DNA of 64,000 nt from Pseudomonas sp. REP124 (GTDB taxonomy: Bacteria > Pseudomonadota > Gammaproteobacteria > Pseudomonadales > Pseudomonadaceae), in the NCBI RefSeq assembly GCF_020164475.1, contig NZ_JAIQWX010000006.1, forward strand, positions 1-64,000, in the 5' to 3' direction. The position numbers were made by a program, and so were the translations under genes. Below, piece after piece: positions 54,207 to 62,995 of the stretch. The notes beneath the pieces are model-generated. The model saw only the letters and a list, made by a program, of their open reading frames with translations, ran no database searches and was not told the origin of the DNA. Position 1 is the first letter of the stretch; each line of letters opens with the position of its first letter.

Positions 54207-55349
54207 TCAGATTTCTTTCGAAGTTTCCCGCGATCGTTGCTGCGCTTGGGGTTGGGCCTGAAGTTGAGATTGAGACTGAGATTGTTCCCAGTTTTCCGAC
54301 AGGTTGATGTAATCCACCAGCTCTCGCAACCGGCCGTGGTTACGGGCGTTGAAAGTGAAGGCCAGCCGAGCCAGATGGCCGAACTGCGCTTCATCATGCT
54401 CTTCACCGCTATAGGCGTGCTGATGGAAATGATCGCTCAGGCACAAATCCGCGAACGCCTCCTGCATGTCTTCAAGTGCTCGATCACTGAGCCGGTGATT
54501 CATGCGAATCACGAACTGATGCTTGAGCCACCGGCTGGAGTGGAAGTTGCTGTAGAACTGGTTGATGTGCTCGACCGCTTCCTCGACGGTGTGGACCAGT
54601 CTCACCAGTTTCATGTCTGTAGGCAGGATGTAGCGATTTTCCTCCAGCTGTTGCTGGATGAAGTCCAGCGCTCCTTGCCAGAATTTGCCGCCAGGTACAT
54701 CCAGCAACACCACCGGCACCAGTGGGCTTTTGCCGGTCTGGATCAGTGTCAGTACTTCCAGCGCTTCATCAAGGGTGCCGAATCCGCCCGGACAGAGCAC
54801 CAGGGCATCGGCTTCCTTGACGAAGAACAGCTTGCGGGTGAAGAAAAAGTGGAACGGCAGCAGGTTGGTCGTGCCGTTCACGGTGGGGTTGGCGTGCTGT
54901 TCGAACGGCAGGGTGATGTTGAAGCCCAGGCTGTTGTCTCGTCCGGCGCCTTCGTGGGCCGCCGCCATGATGCCGCCACCGGCGCCGGTGATGACCATCA
55001 TCTCCGAGCGGGCGAGCGCGGCGCCGAGTTCCCGGGCCATGGCGTACAGCGGGTGTTCAATCGGTGTGCGGGCCGAGCCGAACACCGTGACCTTGCGTCG
55101 CCCCTTGAACTGCTCGAGTACCCGGAACGCTTGCTCCAGCTCGCGAAGGGCTTGCAGGGTGATCTTGGCATTCCAGCGGTTGTGGTCTTCCTGGGCCATG
55201 CGCAGCACGGTCAGGATCATGTCGCGGTAGATGGGGATGTTGGGGCTGTTGGGTGAAACCAGGTTGAGTTGTTCTTCGACCTTGCTGATGAGGTCGTGGC
55301 CGCTTTCCTGAAAATGACGGCTCAGGAGGTCATTCGGTTGGTAAGGCAT
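54207..55349 (-). CDS. LOG-family protein (nucleoside 5'-monophosphate phosphoribohydrolase-like)
   Basis: 380 residues. The LOG/lysine-decarboxylase-like Rossmann domain holds VTVFGSART (88-95), GAGGGIMAAAHEGA and the signature PGGFGTLDE (187-195), which cleaves the N-glycosidic bond of nucleotide monophosphates in characterised relatives (PpnN, LOG). It is longer than plant LOG, with N- and C-terminal extensions. The last 25 residues are unusual, with alternating Gln/Ser (QSQSQSQLQAQPQAQ). The old name lysine decarboxylase is not supported by the motif set. Confidence 0.85.
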   Translation of the reverse strand: MPYQPNDLLSRHFQESGHDLISKVEEQLNLVSPNSPNIPIYRDMILTVLRMAQEDHNRWNAKITLQALRELEQAFRVLEQFKGRRKVTVFGSARTPIEHPLYAMARELGAALARSEMMVITGAGGGIMAAAHEGAGRDNSLGFNITLPFEQHANPTVNGTTNLLPFHFFFTRKLFFVKEADALVLCPGGFGTLDEALEVLTLIQTGKSPLVPVVLLDVPGGKFWQGALDFIQQQLEENRYILPTDMKLVRLVHTVEEAVEHINQFYSNFHSSRWLKHQFVIRMNHRLSDRALEDMQEAFADLCLSDHFHQHAYSGEEHDEAQFGHLARLAFTFNARNHGRLRELVDYINLSENWEQSQSQSQLQAQPQAQQRSRETSKEI

Positions 55350-55381
55350 TCAACTTCTCCTTCTGCACAGAACCCAAGGCT

Positions 55382-55477
55382 TCGACAACGCATTCGTCGA
55401 CGCCACGACACGTCCTGTGTCGCTGTCTGCCCAGGCCCATGCCTGGGCGATCCACTTGACCCGAACAACATCGGGTC
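55382..55477. other. Cluster of four short inverted repeats upstream of the LOG gene
   Basis: Four consecutive stems: TCGAC/GTCGA (55382-55400), CGACAC/GTGTCG (55406-55422), GCCCAGGC/GCCTGGGC (55429-55448) and GACCCGA/TCGGGTC (55458-55477). They lie in the 479-base gap between the LOG gene and the small gene at 55829, on the 5' side of the LOG start. The rest of the gap (55478-55828) shows no gene; it is A/T-richer and may hold the promoter of the downstream gene. The stems could be a structured leader or a small RNA. Confidence 0.45.
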
Positions 55478-55828
55478 ATCCATACAGGCTCTGTTTTTCC
55501 CTTGGATGAAAGAAACGTTCGCATGACACAACGGGTATCGGGCAGCCCCCTTCAGCCCTGAAACATAACGATCGATACCTTGAAATCTAGACCCTTGTGG
55601 TGATTTGCGCTGACTGGATCATTGCGCCGCAAAGTCTTTTCTGGCAACCGCTTATTGACTGTTTACGAAGTGGTTTCGCCGCTCGTCTGAAGCTGCGCCG
55701 TGCGTCTGCCACTCTGATTTACTAATTTACAGGCGTCATACGACAGCTTTGCGTCAAAGCAGGGCTTGGGTTCAAGCGGTACAGGGATTGATCGCTCAAC
55801 AAGAGCGAGTAGCAAGGAGGCGGGAGCC

Positions 55829-56029
55829 ATGGCCAGAGTCGTTCTGGAAATAGAGATCGATACACAACTGTATCGATTGCTCAAGTCATCGGCCGAGACC
55901 AATCATTTGAGTCTTGAAGAAGAGTGCTGCCGACGACTGGAGGGGGGAGAGCATCGTTCGCGCTATTTGCAGGCACTGCTGGCAGAACTGCGCGCCGAGG
56001 ATGAACAGCGGCGCGCAAAATCCCACTGA
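55829..56029 (+). CDS. Small conserved-type hypothetical protein, ribbon-helix-helix-like
   Basis: 66 residues from ATG 55829, with GCAAGGAGGCGGGAGCC upstream. The N-terminus MARVVLEIEIDTQLYRLLKSSAETNH looks like an Arc/CopG-type strand followed by helix (LEEECCRRL), and the tail is Arg/Glu rich. This suggests a small DNA-binding protein but no partner toxin gene is adjacent. The gene converges directly on the next one with no gap. Function not recognised. Confidence 0.6.
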   Translation: MARVVLEIEIDTQLYRLLKSSAETNHLSLEEECCRRLEGGEHRSRYLQALLAELRAEDEQRRAKSH

Positions 56030-56452
56030 TTACTTTTTCTTCGGCGTTGCTTTCGGGCAGTCCGATTCCTGGAAGCTTGCCGAGCCTACCGGGCGATTGG
56101 TCTTGATCTCGGTGAAGTCGTAACGCATCACCGCGCCTTTTGCCATCAGCTTGCGGAAACCGGGGTTGTTGCAGACCGAGGCGCCGAGCTGGAAATACAC
56201 CGCCTTTGGATCGGCGCGCATTTTCTGGGCGTGGCTGCTTTGCACGCTCAGGTGGTTGATCAGCGTGTTGCCTTCGACGGTGTAGCCCTGATCAAGAATG
56301 TCTTCATTGATCGCCCGTGGAGTGCCAACGCTGCTTTGTGCGGCGACATTGCGCAGCTCTTTGTTCAGATTCTGCTCACTCAGGGACGCAGCCTGAGCGC
56401 TGAAGGACGACGCCAGCAGAATGGCAGCGGTTGGGACGATAAGGCGCAGCAT
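56030..56452 (-). CDS. Putative secreted/periplasmic protein, PA3611-like
   Basis: 140 residues from the start at 56452 (MLRLIVPTAAILLASSFSAQ), with a signal peptide cut near AQA|AS. The mature part has two cysteines (VCNNPGFRKLM and ESDCPKATPKKK), which could form one disulfide, and a Lys-rich C-terminus. It resembles the secreted PA3611 family of pseudomonads by position and style; I am unsure of the match. Longer frame to 57451 is a shadow of the opposite gene. Confidence 0.65.
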   Translation of the reverse strand: MLRLIVPTAAILLASSFSAQAASLSEQNLNKELRNVAAQSSVGTPRAINEDILDQGYTVEGNTLINHLSVQSSHAQKMRADPKAVYFQLGASVCNNPGFRKLMAKGAVMRYDFTEIKTNRPVGSASFQESDCPKATPKKK

Positions 56453-56641
56453 GAAACTCTCCTGGTTCAGTGACTGGTGCTTCGACCAGCCACGTGACTG
56501 TGCGTTCAGTGGCGGCGAATTATAGGGGAGCCCGTCTGGACGGTACAGGCTTGTGCCGGCGGCTCTGATAAACTGCCGGTCTTTATTGCCCTGCCGAGTC
56601 CTGTTCGTGTCGAGTTTCCCAGTCTGCCGGCGTTGCCATTG

Positions 56642-57385
56642 ATGAACCACGCCCAAAACGCCGTCGCCCGTCTGCGTGACCAACGTGAAGATGAAGGTAT
56701 CAAGCCGATTCAGGCCCGAGGCTGGCGCGCGCCCCGTTGCCGCGCCTGTCGAGTGATCGAGAGTCATTGCCTGTGCGCCTGGCGCCCGCAGGTCGAGAGT
56801 CGTTCCGGTATCTGTCTGATCATGACCAGCAAGGAAGTGTTCAAGCCCAGCAATACTGGTTGGCTGATTGCCGATGTGGTGCGCGACAACCATGCGTTCA
56901 TCTGGTCGCGGACTGAAGTCGATCAGCAGTTGCTGGCGCTGCTGTCCGACCCGCAATGGCAGCCTTACCTGGTGTTCCCCGGCGAGTACGTGGCGCCTGA
57001 GCGCGTGACCAACACGGTGACGACCGATAGCCGCAAGCGTCCACTGTTCATTCTGCTGGATGCGACCTGGACCGAAGCCCGCAAGATTTTCCGTAAAAGC
57101 CCTTATTTCGACGCGTTGCCGATCCTCAGCCTGCTGCCCGAAAAACTTTCCCGCTATCAGTTGCGTCGTTCGACCCGCAGCGAGCACCTGTGCACGGCCG
57201 AAGTCGCGGCGCTGTGCCTGGATCTGGCAGGCGATGTTCAGGCCGCATCGGCCCTGGAAGCCTATTTCGATGTGTTCAGCCAGCATTACCTCGATGCCAA
57301 GCGACAACTGGAAATGAATGTTGAAACACCGGCGCATGCCGAGTTGTTGCCGTTTGTGCGAAACGCTGCTGCGGTCATGAGCTGA
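56642..57385 (+). CDS. tapT: tRNA-uridine aminocarboxypropyltransferase (DTW domain)
   Basis: Makes acp3U at tRNA position 47, using SAM. The ATG at 56642 gives 247 residues; a TTG three codons earlier is an alternative. A zinc-like cysteine cluster C33, C36, C43, C45 (CRACRVIESHCLC), the DTW-type motif LDATWTEARK, and YQLRRSTRSEHLCTAE (with CTAEV) are visible, as in E. coli YfiP/TapT. It is flanked by unlinked genes. Confidence 0.85.
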   Translation: MNHAQNAVARLRDQREDEGIKPIQARGWRAPRCRACRVIESHCLCAWRPQVESRSGICLIMTSKEVFKPSNTGWLIADVVRDNHAFIWSRTEVDQQLLALLSDPQWQPYLVFPGEYVAPERVTNTVTTDSRKRPLFILLDATWTEARKIFRKSPYFDALPILSLLPEKLSRYQLRRSTRSEHLCTAEVAALCLDLAGDVQAASALEAYFDVFSQHYLDAKRQLEMNVETPAHAELLPFVRNAAAVMS

Positions 57386-57574
57386 TTGTCGCCCATACTG
57401 CAAAAGACTGTACTGGCCATGTAGCTTGACCACCCTGGCTTCGCTGGGCATGCTTGGCGCCGATTAGGGTGCGGCCGAAATTTGATACACCGTGTGTACT
57501 GGTGTTGAACGTGCCCTGTTGGTGCAGCTCCGTGGCTGTACTTCGAGTTGTTTGAAAACAGGATCATTTGAAAA

Positions 57575-58225
57575 ATGGCCACATACGAAATCCTGATTGC
57601 CGATGACCACCCGCTTTTTCGTTCCGCCTTGCATCAAGCGTTGACCCTGGGCCTTGGCCCGGATGTCCGTCTGGTGGAAGTGGCGAGCATTGCCGAACTG
57701 GAAACCCGCCTGACCGAAAAGTCCGACTGGGACCTGGTGCTGCTGGATCTGAACATGCCCGGAGCCTACGGCTTTTCCGGGTTGGTGCTGTTGCGTGGCC
57801 AATACCCGCAGATTCCGGTGGTGATGGTCTCGGCTCAGGAAGAAGCCTCGGTGATGGTCAAGTCCCGGGAGTTTGGCGCCAGTGGCTTCATACCCAAGTC
57901 CAGCGACCTGAAGGTGATCCAGAAAGCCGTGCGTTCGGTGCTCGATGGTGACGTCTACTGGCCTGCGCAGGCATTTGAAGCCGTTGCCGTGTCCGAAGAA
58001 GCCAAGGCGGCCAGTGAAGGCCTTGCCAGCCTGACTCCGCAGCAGTTCCGCGTGCTGACCATGGTCTGCGAAGGTTTGCTGAACAAGCAGATCGCCTACG
58101 AGCTGAGTGTTTCCGAAGCGACCATCAAGGCCCACGTGACGGCGATTTTCCGCAAGCTCAATGTACGAACGCGGACCCAGGCAGCGTTGCTCCTGCAACA
58201 ACTTGAGTCAATTTCGAGCCACTAA
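57575..58225 (+). CDS. erdR: NarL/FixJ-family response regulator, ErdR-like
   Basis: 216 residues: receiver domain with D10-D11 and phospho-acceptor D58 (VLLDLNMPG), the Lys in FIPKSSDL, and a C-terminal LuxR-type HTH (LTPQQFRVLTMVCEGLLNKQ). ErdR in Pseudomonas controls ethanol/C2 metabolism genes; the assignment rests on sequence style and on the erdR-dgkA order of P. aeruginosa. No sensor kinase is adjacent. Start ATG follows a weak purine stretch. Confidence 0.82.
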   Translation: MATYEILIADDHPLFRSALHQALTLGLGPDVRLVEVASIAELETRLTEKSDWDLVLLDLNMPGAYGFSGLVLLRGQYPQIPVVMVSAQEEASVMVKSREFGASGFIPKSSDLKVIQKAVRSVLDGDVYWPAQAFEAVAVSEEAKAASEGLASLTPQQFRVLTMVCEGLLNKQIAYELSVSEATIKAHVTAIFRKLNVRTRTQAALLLQQLESISSH

Positions 58226-58302
58226 GGGTTGGCGTCTTCACGCTTTTTTGACTTGGGTTAATCTAGTTTCCTCACTCCTTTTCTGGTCAGTTGCCTACTC
58301 TT

Positions 58303-58665
58303 ATGTCTCCTTTCAAAGGCCAGACCGGCCTTAAACGCATTCTCAATGCCTCCGGCTATTCCTTTGATGGCCTGCGCGCCGCCTTTACCGGCGAGGCGGC
58401 TTTTCGGCAGCTGGTCCTGCTCAATGTCATTCTGATTCCCTTGTCGTTCTTCCTGAACGTCAGTCGCGTCGAGCAGGCGTTGCTGATTGCGGTCTGCCTG
58501 CTGGCACTGATCGTCGAGTTGCTCAACTCGGCAGTGGAGGCGGCGATTGACCGTATCTCCCTCGAACGGCACCCGCTGTCAAAAAACGCCAAGGACATGG
58601 GCAGCGCCGCGCAATTGGTGGCACTGACCATGATCGCCCTGGTCTGGGCAGTGATTCTGCTCTAA
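58303..58665 (+). CDS. dgkA: Diacylglycerol kinase
   Basis: Small inner-membrane kinase that recycles diacylglycerol to phosphatidate. The ATG at 58303 (MSPFKGQTGLKRILNASGYS) gives 120 residues; an upstream TTG (58291) is unlikely. Three membrane segments, and the catalytic ELLNSAVEAAIDRIS motif at the usual place. The stop overlaps the convergent finR stop by 4 bases. Confidence 0.95.
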   Translation: MSPFKGQTGLKRILNASGYSFDGLRAAFTGEAAFRQLVLLNVILIPLSFFLNVSRVEQALLIAVCLLALIVELLNSAVEAAIDRISLERHPLSKNAKDMGSAAQLVALTMIALVWAVILL

Positions 58666-59588
58666 GCGATTGCCGGCAGTACGATCTCGTCGCTGCGCTG
58701 GACTCCTGCGGTGAAAGCGCGGCACAGATCGAGAAACTCGCGCATCGCCGAGGTCTGGTACTTCTGTTTGTGCCAGATGAAGTAAAACTGCCGCGCCAGG
58801 TCCAGATCCGGTGTCTCCACCGGCACCAGACTGCCGCGACGAAACGCATCGCGCAGTGCCAGCCGTGAAATGCAGCCAATCCCCAGACCTGACTCCACAG
58901 CACGCTTGATCGCTTCGGTGTGCTCCAGCTCCAGACGAATGTTCAGCGCGCTGTGGTGATGACGCATGGCCTGATCGAAGGTCAGCCGCGTTCCCGAACC
59001 CTGTTCGCGCAGAATCCAGGCTTCCTGGCTCAGTTCGTCCATGGTCGCGATGCCGCGTTGGGCCAGCGGATGCTGCGGGGCGCAAAACACCACCAGTTCG
59101 TCCTCGACCCAGCTCTGCACTTCGATGTCCGGGTGGTTGCAATCGCCCTCGATCAGACCCAGATCAATTTCGTAGTGGGCGACCTGTTGCACAATGTTGG
59201 CAGTGTTCTGCACATGCAGCTTCACCTGGCTTTCCGGGTGGCGCTGCATGAAGCCGCCGATCAGCAGGGTGGCCAGGTAATTGCCGATGGTCAGGGTGGC
59301 GCCGACCGCCAATGAGCCGAAACCGGACTTGCCGTTGAGCAGGTCTTCGATTTCCTTGGCCTGGTCGAGCATTGCCACCGCTTGCGGCAGCAGCTGCTTG
59401 CCGAGGGCGTTGAGGCTCAGCCGTTTGCCGGCGCGATCGAACAGCTGGCAGCTGGACTGGCGCTCCAGTTCGGTGATCGAGGTGCTCGCCGCCGATTGCG
59501 AGAGATTGAGCAGGCCCGCGGCGCGGGAAACACTCTCTTGCTGGGCGACGGCGACGAAGACTTGAAGTTGACGGAGAGTAAATCGCAT
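58662..59588 (-). CDS. finR: LysR-type regulator FinR
   Basis: 308 residues, start at 59588 (MRFTLRQLQVFVAVAQQESV); the frame extends upstream over the promoter. N-terminal HTH about 18-37 (SRAAGLLNLSQSAASTSITE), effector domain from about 90. It is divergent from fpr, and in P. putida and P. aeruginosa FinR activates fpr under superoxide and osmotic stress. The shared 134-base gap holds both promoters. Confidence 0.88.
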   Translation of the reverse strand: MRFTLRQLQVFVAVAQQESVSRAAGLLNLSQSAASTSITELERQSSCQLFDRAGKRLSLNALGKQLLPQAVAMLDQAKEIEDLLNGKSGFGSLAVGATLTIGNYLATLLIGGFMQRHPESQVKLHVQNTANIVQQVAHYEIDLGLIEGDCNHPDIEVQSWVEDELVVFCAPQHPLAQRGIATMDELSQEAWILREQGSGTRLTFDQAMRHHHSALNIRLELEHTEAIKRAVESGLGIGCISRLALRDAFRRGSLVPVETPDLDLARQFYFIWHKQKYQTSAMREFLDLCRAFTAGVQRSDEIVLPAIA

Positions 59589-59722
59589 ATCGATATAACC
59601 GATAACCCTTATCTTAATAATCCATTTAACAGATATTCTCTCTGCTATTAGAATGCGATGCAATTGCGCACCCTTCCAGAGAGTTCGGAGCACGCGCAGA
59701 TAATCTCCAGGAGTCCCCGTAC

Positions 59723-60502
59723 ATGAGCAACATGAACCACGAGCGTGTCCTCAGTGTTCATCACTGGAACGACACTCTGTTCAGCTTCAAGTGCACCCGC
59801 GATCCGGGCCTGCGCTTCGAGAACGGTCAGTTCGTGATGATCGGCCTGCAACAGCCAAACGGCCGCCCGCTTATGCGCGCTTACTCGATTGCCAGCCCGA
59901 ACTGGGAAGAGCATCTCGAGTTCTTCAGCATCAAGGTGCCTGACGGTCCGCTGACTTCCCAGCTGCAGCATCTGAAGGAAGGCGACGAGATCATCATCAG
60001 CAAGAAGCCAACCGGCACCCTGGTGCTGGATGACTTGAAGCCTGGCAAGCATCTGTACCTGCTCAGCACCGGTACCGGTCTGGCGCCGTTCATGAGCGTC
60101 ATTCAGGATCCGGAAACCTACGAGCGTTTCGAAAAAGTGATCCTGTGCCACGGCGTTCGTTACGTCAACGAAGTCGCTTACCGCGAGTTCATCACCGAGC
60201 ACCTGCCGCAGAACGAATTCTTCGGCGAAGCGCTGCGTGACAAGTTGATCTACTACCCGACCGTGACCCGCGAGCCGTTCGAGAACGAAGGCCGCCTGAC
60301 CGACCTGATGCGCAGCGGCAAGCTGTTCAGCGACATCGGTCTGCCACCGATCAACCCGCAGGACGACCGCGCCATGCTGTGCGGCAGCCCGAGCATGCTC
60401 GACGAGACCAGCGAAGTGTTGAACAGCTTCGGCCTGAAAGTCTCGCCACGTATGCGCGAGCCGGGTGATTACCTGATCGAGCGTGCGTTCGTCGAGAAGT
60501 AA
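59723..60502 (+). CDS. fpr: Ferredoxin-NADP+ reductase FprA
   Basis: FAD enzyme that exchanges electrons between NADPH and ferredoxin/flavodoxin for redox stress and iron-sulfur metabolism. 259 residues, subclass I bacterial type. FAD motif RAYS at 52-55, NADP motif STGTGLAPFMS near 115-125, and the C-terminal FVEK typical of Azotobacter/Pseudomonas FPR. CCAGGAGTCC precedes the ATG. FdxA, encoded elsewhere in the window, is a possible partner. Confidence 0.95.
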   Translation: MSNMNHERVLSVHHWNDTLFSFKCTRDPGLRFENGQFVMIGLQQPNGRPLMRAYSIASPNWEEHLEFFSIKVPDGPLTSQLQHLKEGDEIIISKKPTGTLVLDDLKPGKHLYLLSTGTGLAPFMSVIQDPETYERFEKVILCHGVRYVNEVAYREFITEHLPQNEFFGEALRDKLIYYPTVTREPFENEGRLTDLMRSGKLFSDIGLPPINPQDDRAMLCGSPSMLDETSEVLNSFGLKVSPRMREPGDYLIERAFVEK

Positions 60503-60516
60503 GACGGCGCAACACC

Positions 60517-60554
60517 AAAAAGCCCGCGTTGCCTCCAGGCAGCGCGGGCTTTTT
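60517..60554 (+). terminator. Intrinsic terminator after fpr
   Basis: AAAAAGCCCGCGTTGCC and the near-inverse arm GGCAGCGCGGGCTTTTT form a strong stem 15 bases after the fpr stop. Confidence 0.93.
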
Positions 60555-60559
60555 GCTTT

Positions 60560-60661
60560 CCTGTAGGAGCGAGCATGCTCGCGATGGTCGTCACGATGAC
60601 GTTGGCTGCCTGACACCCCTCGGTGCCTGTGCCTCCATCGCGAGCATGCTCGCTCCTACAG
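60560..60661. repeat. REP-type inverted pair; its end supplies the trmO stop codon
   Basis: CCTGTAGGAGCGAGCATGCT and its inverse enclose about 55 bases. The right arm overlaps the 3' end of the convergent trmO gene, whose TAG (60656-60658) is the TAG within TGTAGGAG. Confidence 0.9.
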
Positions 60662-61357
60662 GGTCGGTTTTCGCACGACTTCCAGTACGCGGATCAACTC
60701 CGGCGTTGGGTAGTGCCAGCGCACATCCACATCCCAGAATTGCGCGCCGTATTCCCGCTCTGGCGCCGGCGTCTGATACGCCGGGCGTGGGTCTTGCGCG
60801 AGGCATTGCTCGATCAGCTCGACCAGTGGCTCCGCAAGGCGCTGAGCGTGTCCATGAGCCTGTTGCAGCGCGCTGTCGCTCCACTGCACCTCAATCAACT
60901 GCGGCGCAGCGCTGGCGATGCTGTTGGAGGCCGTGTCGATGATGTCGGCGTAGGGCACATAGGGTTTGATATCCAGAATCGGCGTACCGTCCAGCAGATC
61001 GATGCCGGATATCCACAGGCGATTGGCTTCGACCTTGTCCAGTTTGACCACGGACTGGCCGATGCCATTGGGCCGATGCGTCGCGCGGGTAGCGAACACA
61101 CCCATGGACTTGTTGCCCCCCAAGCGGGGAGGGCGGACTTTCAGGCGCGGTTTTTCTTCCAGCGCCTGATGGAACAGAAACAGCAGCCAGACATGACTGA
61201 CCTGCTCCAGCCCCTGCACCGCATCGCCCTGATCGAAGGGTGCCACCAGTTCCAGAACACCGCGGGCAGCCGGGGCCAGTTGCGGTTGGCGCGGGATGGC
61301 GAACTTCTCCTTGAAACAGGAGTGTACGAAGCCGATGGGGGAAACGCTGTAGGTCAT
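60656..61357 (-). CDS. trmO: tRNA (N6-threonylcarbamoyladenosine(37)-N6)-methyltransferase TrmO
   Basis: Methylates t6A37 of threonine tRNA with SAM. The start at 61357 (MTYSVSPIGFVHSCFKEKFA) gives 233 residues. RPPRLGGNKSMGVFATRATHRPNGIG and DIKPYVPYAD are family motifs. The upstream frame to 61492 is REP DNA. The stop codon lies in REP sequence, so the C-terminus may have been reset by insertion. Confidence 0.92.
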   Translation of the reverse strand: MTYSVSPIGFVHSCFKEKFAIPRQPQLAPAARGVLELVAPFDQGDAVQGLEQVSHVWLLFLFHQALEEKPRLKVRPPRLGGNKSMGVFATRATHRPNGIGQSVVKLDKVEANRLWISGIDLLDGTPILDIKPYVPYADIIDTASNSIASAAPQLIEVQWSDSALQQAHGHAQRLAEPLVELIEQCLAQDPRPAYQTPAPEREYGAQFWDVDVRWHYPTPELIRVLEVVRKPTL

Positions 61358-61433
61358 GGGTGGCGGTCGAGGGGGAATGAGGTGGGCATGATAACCCGAT
61401 CGACCGGTGGTTCGATGTTGCCTGTTAGTCAGT

Positions 61434-61529
61434 CTTCGCGGGCAAGCCTCGCTCCCACAGGGTTCTGCAGTGGACACAACATATGAGTACACCCCAAAAC
61501 CCTGTGGGAGCGTGGCTTGCCCGCGAAAG
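61434..61529. repeat. REP-type inverted pair (reversed orientation)
   Basis: CTTCGCGGGCAAGCCTCGCTC and the inverse GAGCGTGGCTTGCCCGCGAA flank about 50 bases between trmO and rhlG. The arms point the opposite way to the other pairs in the window (GCGGGCAAGC first). Confidence 0.85.
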
Positions 61530-61543
61530 CCACACCACCGATT

Positions 61544-62314
61544 TCAGAGACTGAACCCGCCATCCAGCGGAATGATATTCCCGGTCATGTAGGCCCCCGC
61601 CGTACTCGCCAGACTGATTGCCAGCGCCGCCATTTCCTCCTCCCGTCCCCAGCGCTTCATCGGGATCAGCGCCGTGTCCTCGGCCAGCGCCCGCTCATCA
61701 TTGCCGATGTGCTGGGTCATTTTGCTCGGAAAGCGCCCCGGTGCGATCACGTTGACGTTGATGTGCTGGGTCACCAGTTCCCGGGCGAGCATCCGCGACA
61801 GTTGATGCAGGGCCGCCTTGCTGGGGCCGTAGGCGTAGGCCTGCTCGCCGTGGGAGGTGATGCCCGCGACCGAGCCGATGTTGATGATCCGTGCCGGATT
61901 TGCCGCGGAACCGGCCTTGCGTAACAGCGGCAGGAATTGCTGAATGCAGTTGAAGACGGACGTCACGTTGAGCTGCATAACCTTTTCCCAGCCCTTGATT
62001 GGGTAGCTCTCCAGCGGCGCGCCCCAAGTGGTGCCGGCGTTGTTGACCAGAATGTCTAGATGGTTGATCTGTTCGCCCAGTCGCGCGACCAGTTGCAGCA
62101 CGCCCTCTTCGGTGGCCAGATTGGCCGCGATGCCATGGCAGCGACCATAGGCGCCGAGTTCGTCAGCCGTTTGCTGGCAGGCCTCGACATCGCGGGCGCA
62201 GACATAGACGGTGGCGCCGGCCTCGACAAAGGCCTTGGCGATCATTTTGCCGATGCCCCGGGTGCCGCCGGTGACCAGCGCAGTGCGGCCTTGCAGGGAG
62301 AAGTAGTGATGCAT
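61544..62314 (-). CDS. rhlG: NADPH-dependent beta-ketoacyl reductase-like SDR, RhlG family
   Basis: 256 residues, same as P. aeruginosa RhlG, and very close in sequence. TGGTRGIG is the NADPH loop; the catalytic Ser and Tyr-Lys lie in INIGSVAGI and YAYGPSKAAL; NVIAPGRFPSKMT is the typical RhlG stretch. RhlG is classed with 3-ketoacyl-ACP reductases, though its part in rhamnolipid acyl supply is debated. No rhlAB genes are in the window. It is a single gene. Confidence 0.88.
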   Translation of the reverse strand: MHHYFSLQGRTALVTGGTRGIGKMIAKAFVEAGATVYVCARDVEACQQTADELGAYGRCHGIAANLATEEGVLQLVARLGEQINHLDILVNNAGTTWGAPLESYPIKGWEKVMQLNVTSVFNCIQQFLPLLRKAGSAANPARIINIGSVAGITSHGEQAYAYGPSKAALHQLSRMLARELVTQHINVNVIAPGRFPSKMTQHIGNDERALAEDTALIPMKRWGREEEMAALAISLASTAGAYMTGNIIPLDGGFSL

Positions 62315-62449
62315 GGCGAATCCTGAGAGCTGAAGGTCATTACACCCTAGTCGTCAGTCGCGGGGAGCGGAGCCACTATTTTTGCGAGGAATGGGCTGTC
62401 ATAGAGCCCGGCCTTGAGCTGCGAGATTGCAGCTCAAGAGAGTCGAGCC

Positions 62450-62920
62450 TTATTGAGGGCGCACGCGCAGGGTCAGGCCCTTGAGGAAATTACGCAGCAA
62501 CTGATCGCCACACGGACGGTAGTTGGTGTGGCCGACCTTGCGGAACAGCGCGCTCAGCTCAGGCTTGGACACCGGGAACTCGGCGGCCTTGAGGATCGCG
62601 TGCATGTCGTCTTCCTTGAGTTCGAAGGCCACCCGCAGCTTTTTCAGGATGATGTTGTTGGTCACCGGCACTTCGATCGGCATCGGTGGGCGGCTTTCGT
62701 CCTTGCCGCGCTTGAACACCACCAGGCCGTCGAGGAAGTGCGCCATGACGTCGTCCGGGCAGCGCACGAAACCTTCCTCGTCTTCCTCTTTCTTGTCGAG
62801 CCAGGTCACCACGTCTTCCAGCTTCACGTCCATGCCGCCGAGCTTGATGATCTCGACGACTTTCTTGTCGCTGATGTCGAGCATGTAGCGCACGCTGCGC
62901 AGTACGTCGTTATGAATCAT
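62450..62920 (-). CDS. DUF1456/YehS-family protein
   Basis: 156 residues from 62920 (MIHNDVLRSVRYMLDISDKK). Two repeated halves of about 75 residues each match the YehS/DUF1456 tandem arrangement (DNDVLRSVR-like first half; NNIILKKLRVAFELKEDDM second half, with PVSKPELSALFRKVGH). No catalytic motif. Function unknown; a single gene 75 bases downstream of the pseudouridine synthase on the same strand. Confidence 0.88.
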   Translation of the reverse strand: MIHNDVLRSVRYMLDISDKKVVEIIKLGGMDVKLEDVVTWLDKKEEDEEGFVRCPDDVMAHFLDGLVVFKRGKDESRPPMPIEVPVTNNIILKKLRVAFELKEDDMHAILKAAEFPVSKPELSALFRKVGHTNYRPCGDQLLRNFLKGLTLRVRPQ

Positions 62921-62995
62921 GTGTGCAGTCCTGATATTCAGCTGTGGGCAGCGCACCAGGGCGCGCTGCCGAAATGTGTTGCGGCGAGAGAAACC

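Noticed and set aside
60656..61492. Longer TrmO start at 61492
   Set aside because: The upstream codons are REP sequence; TrmO homology starts at MTYSVSPIGF.
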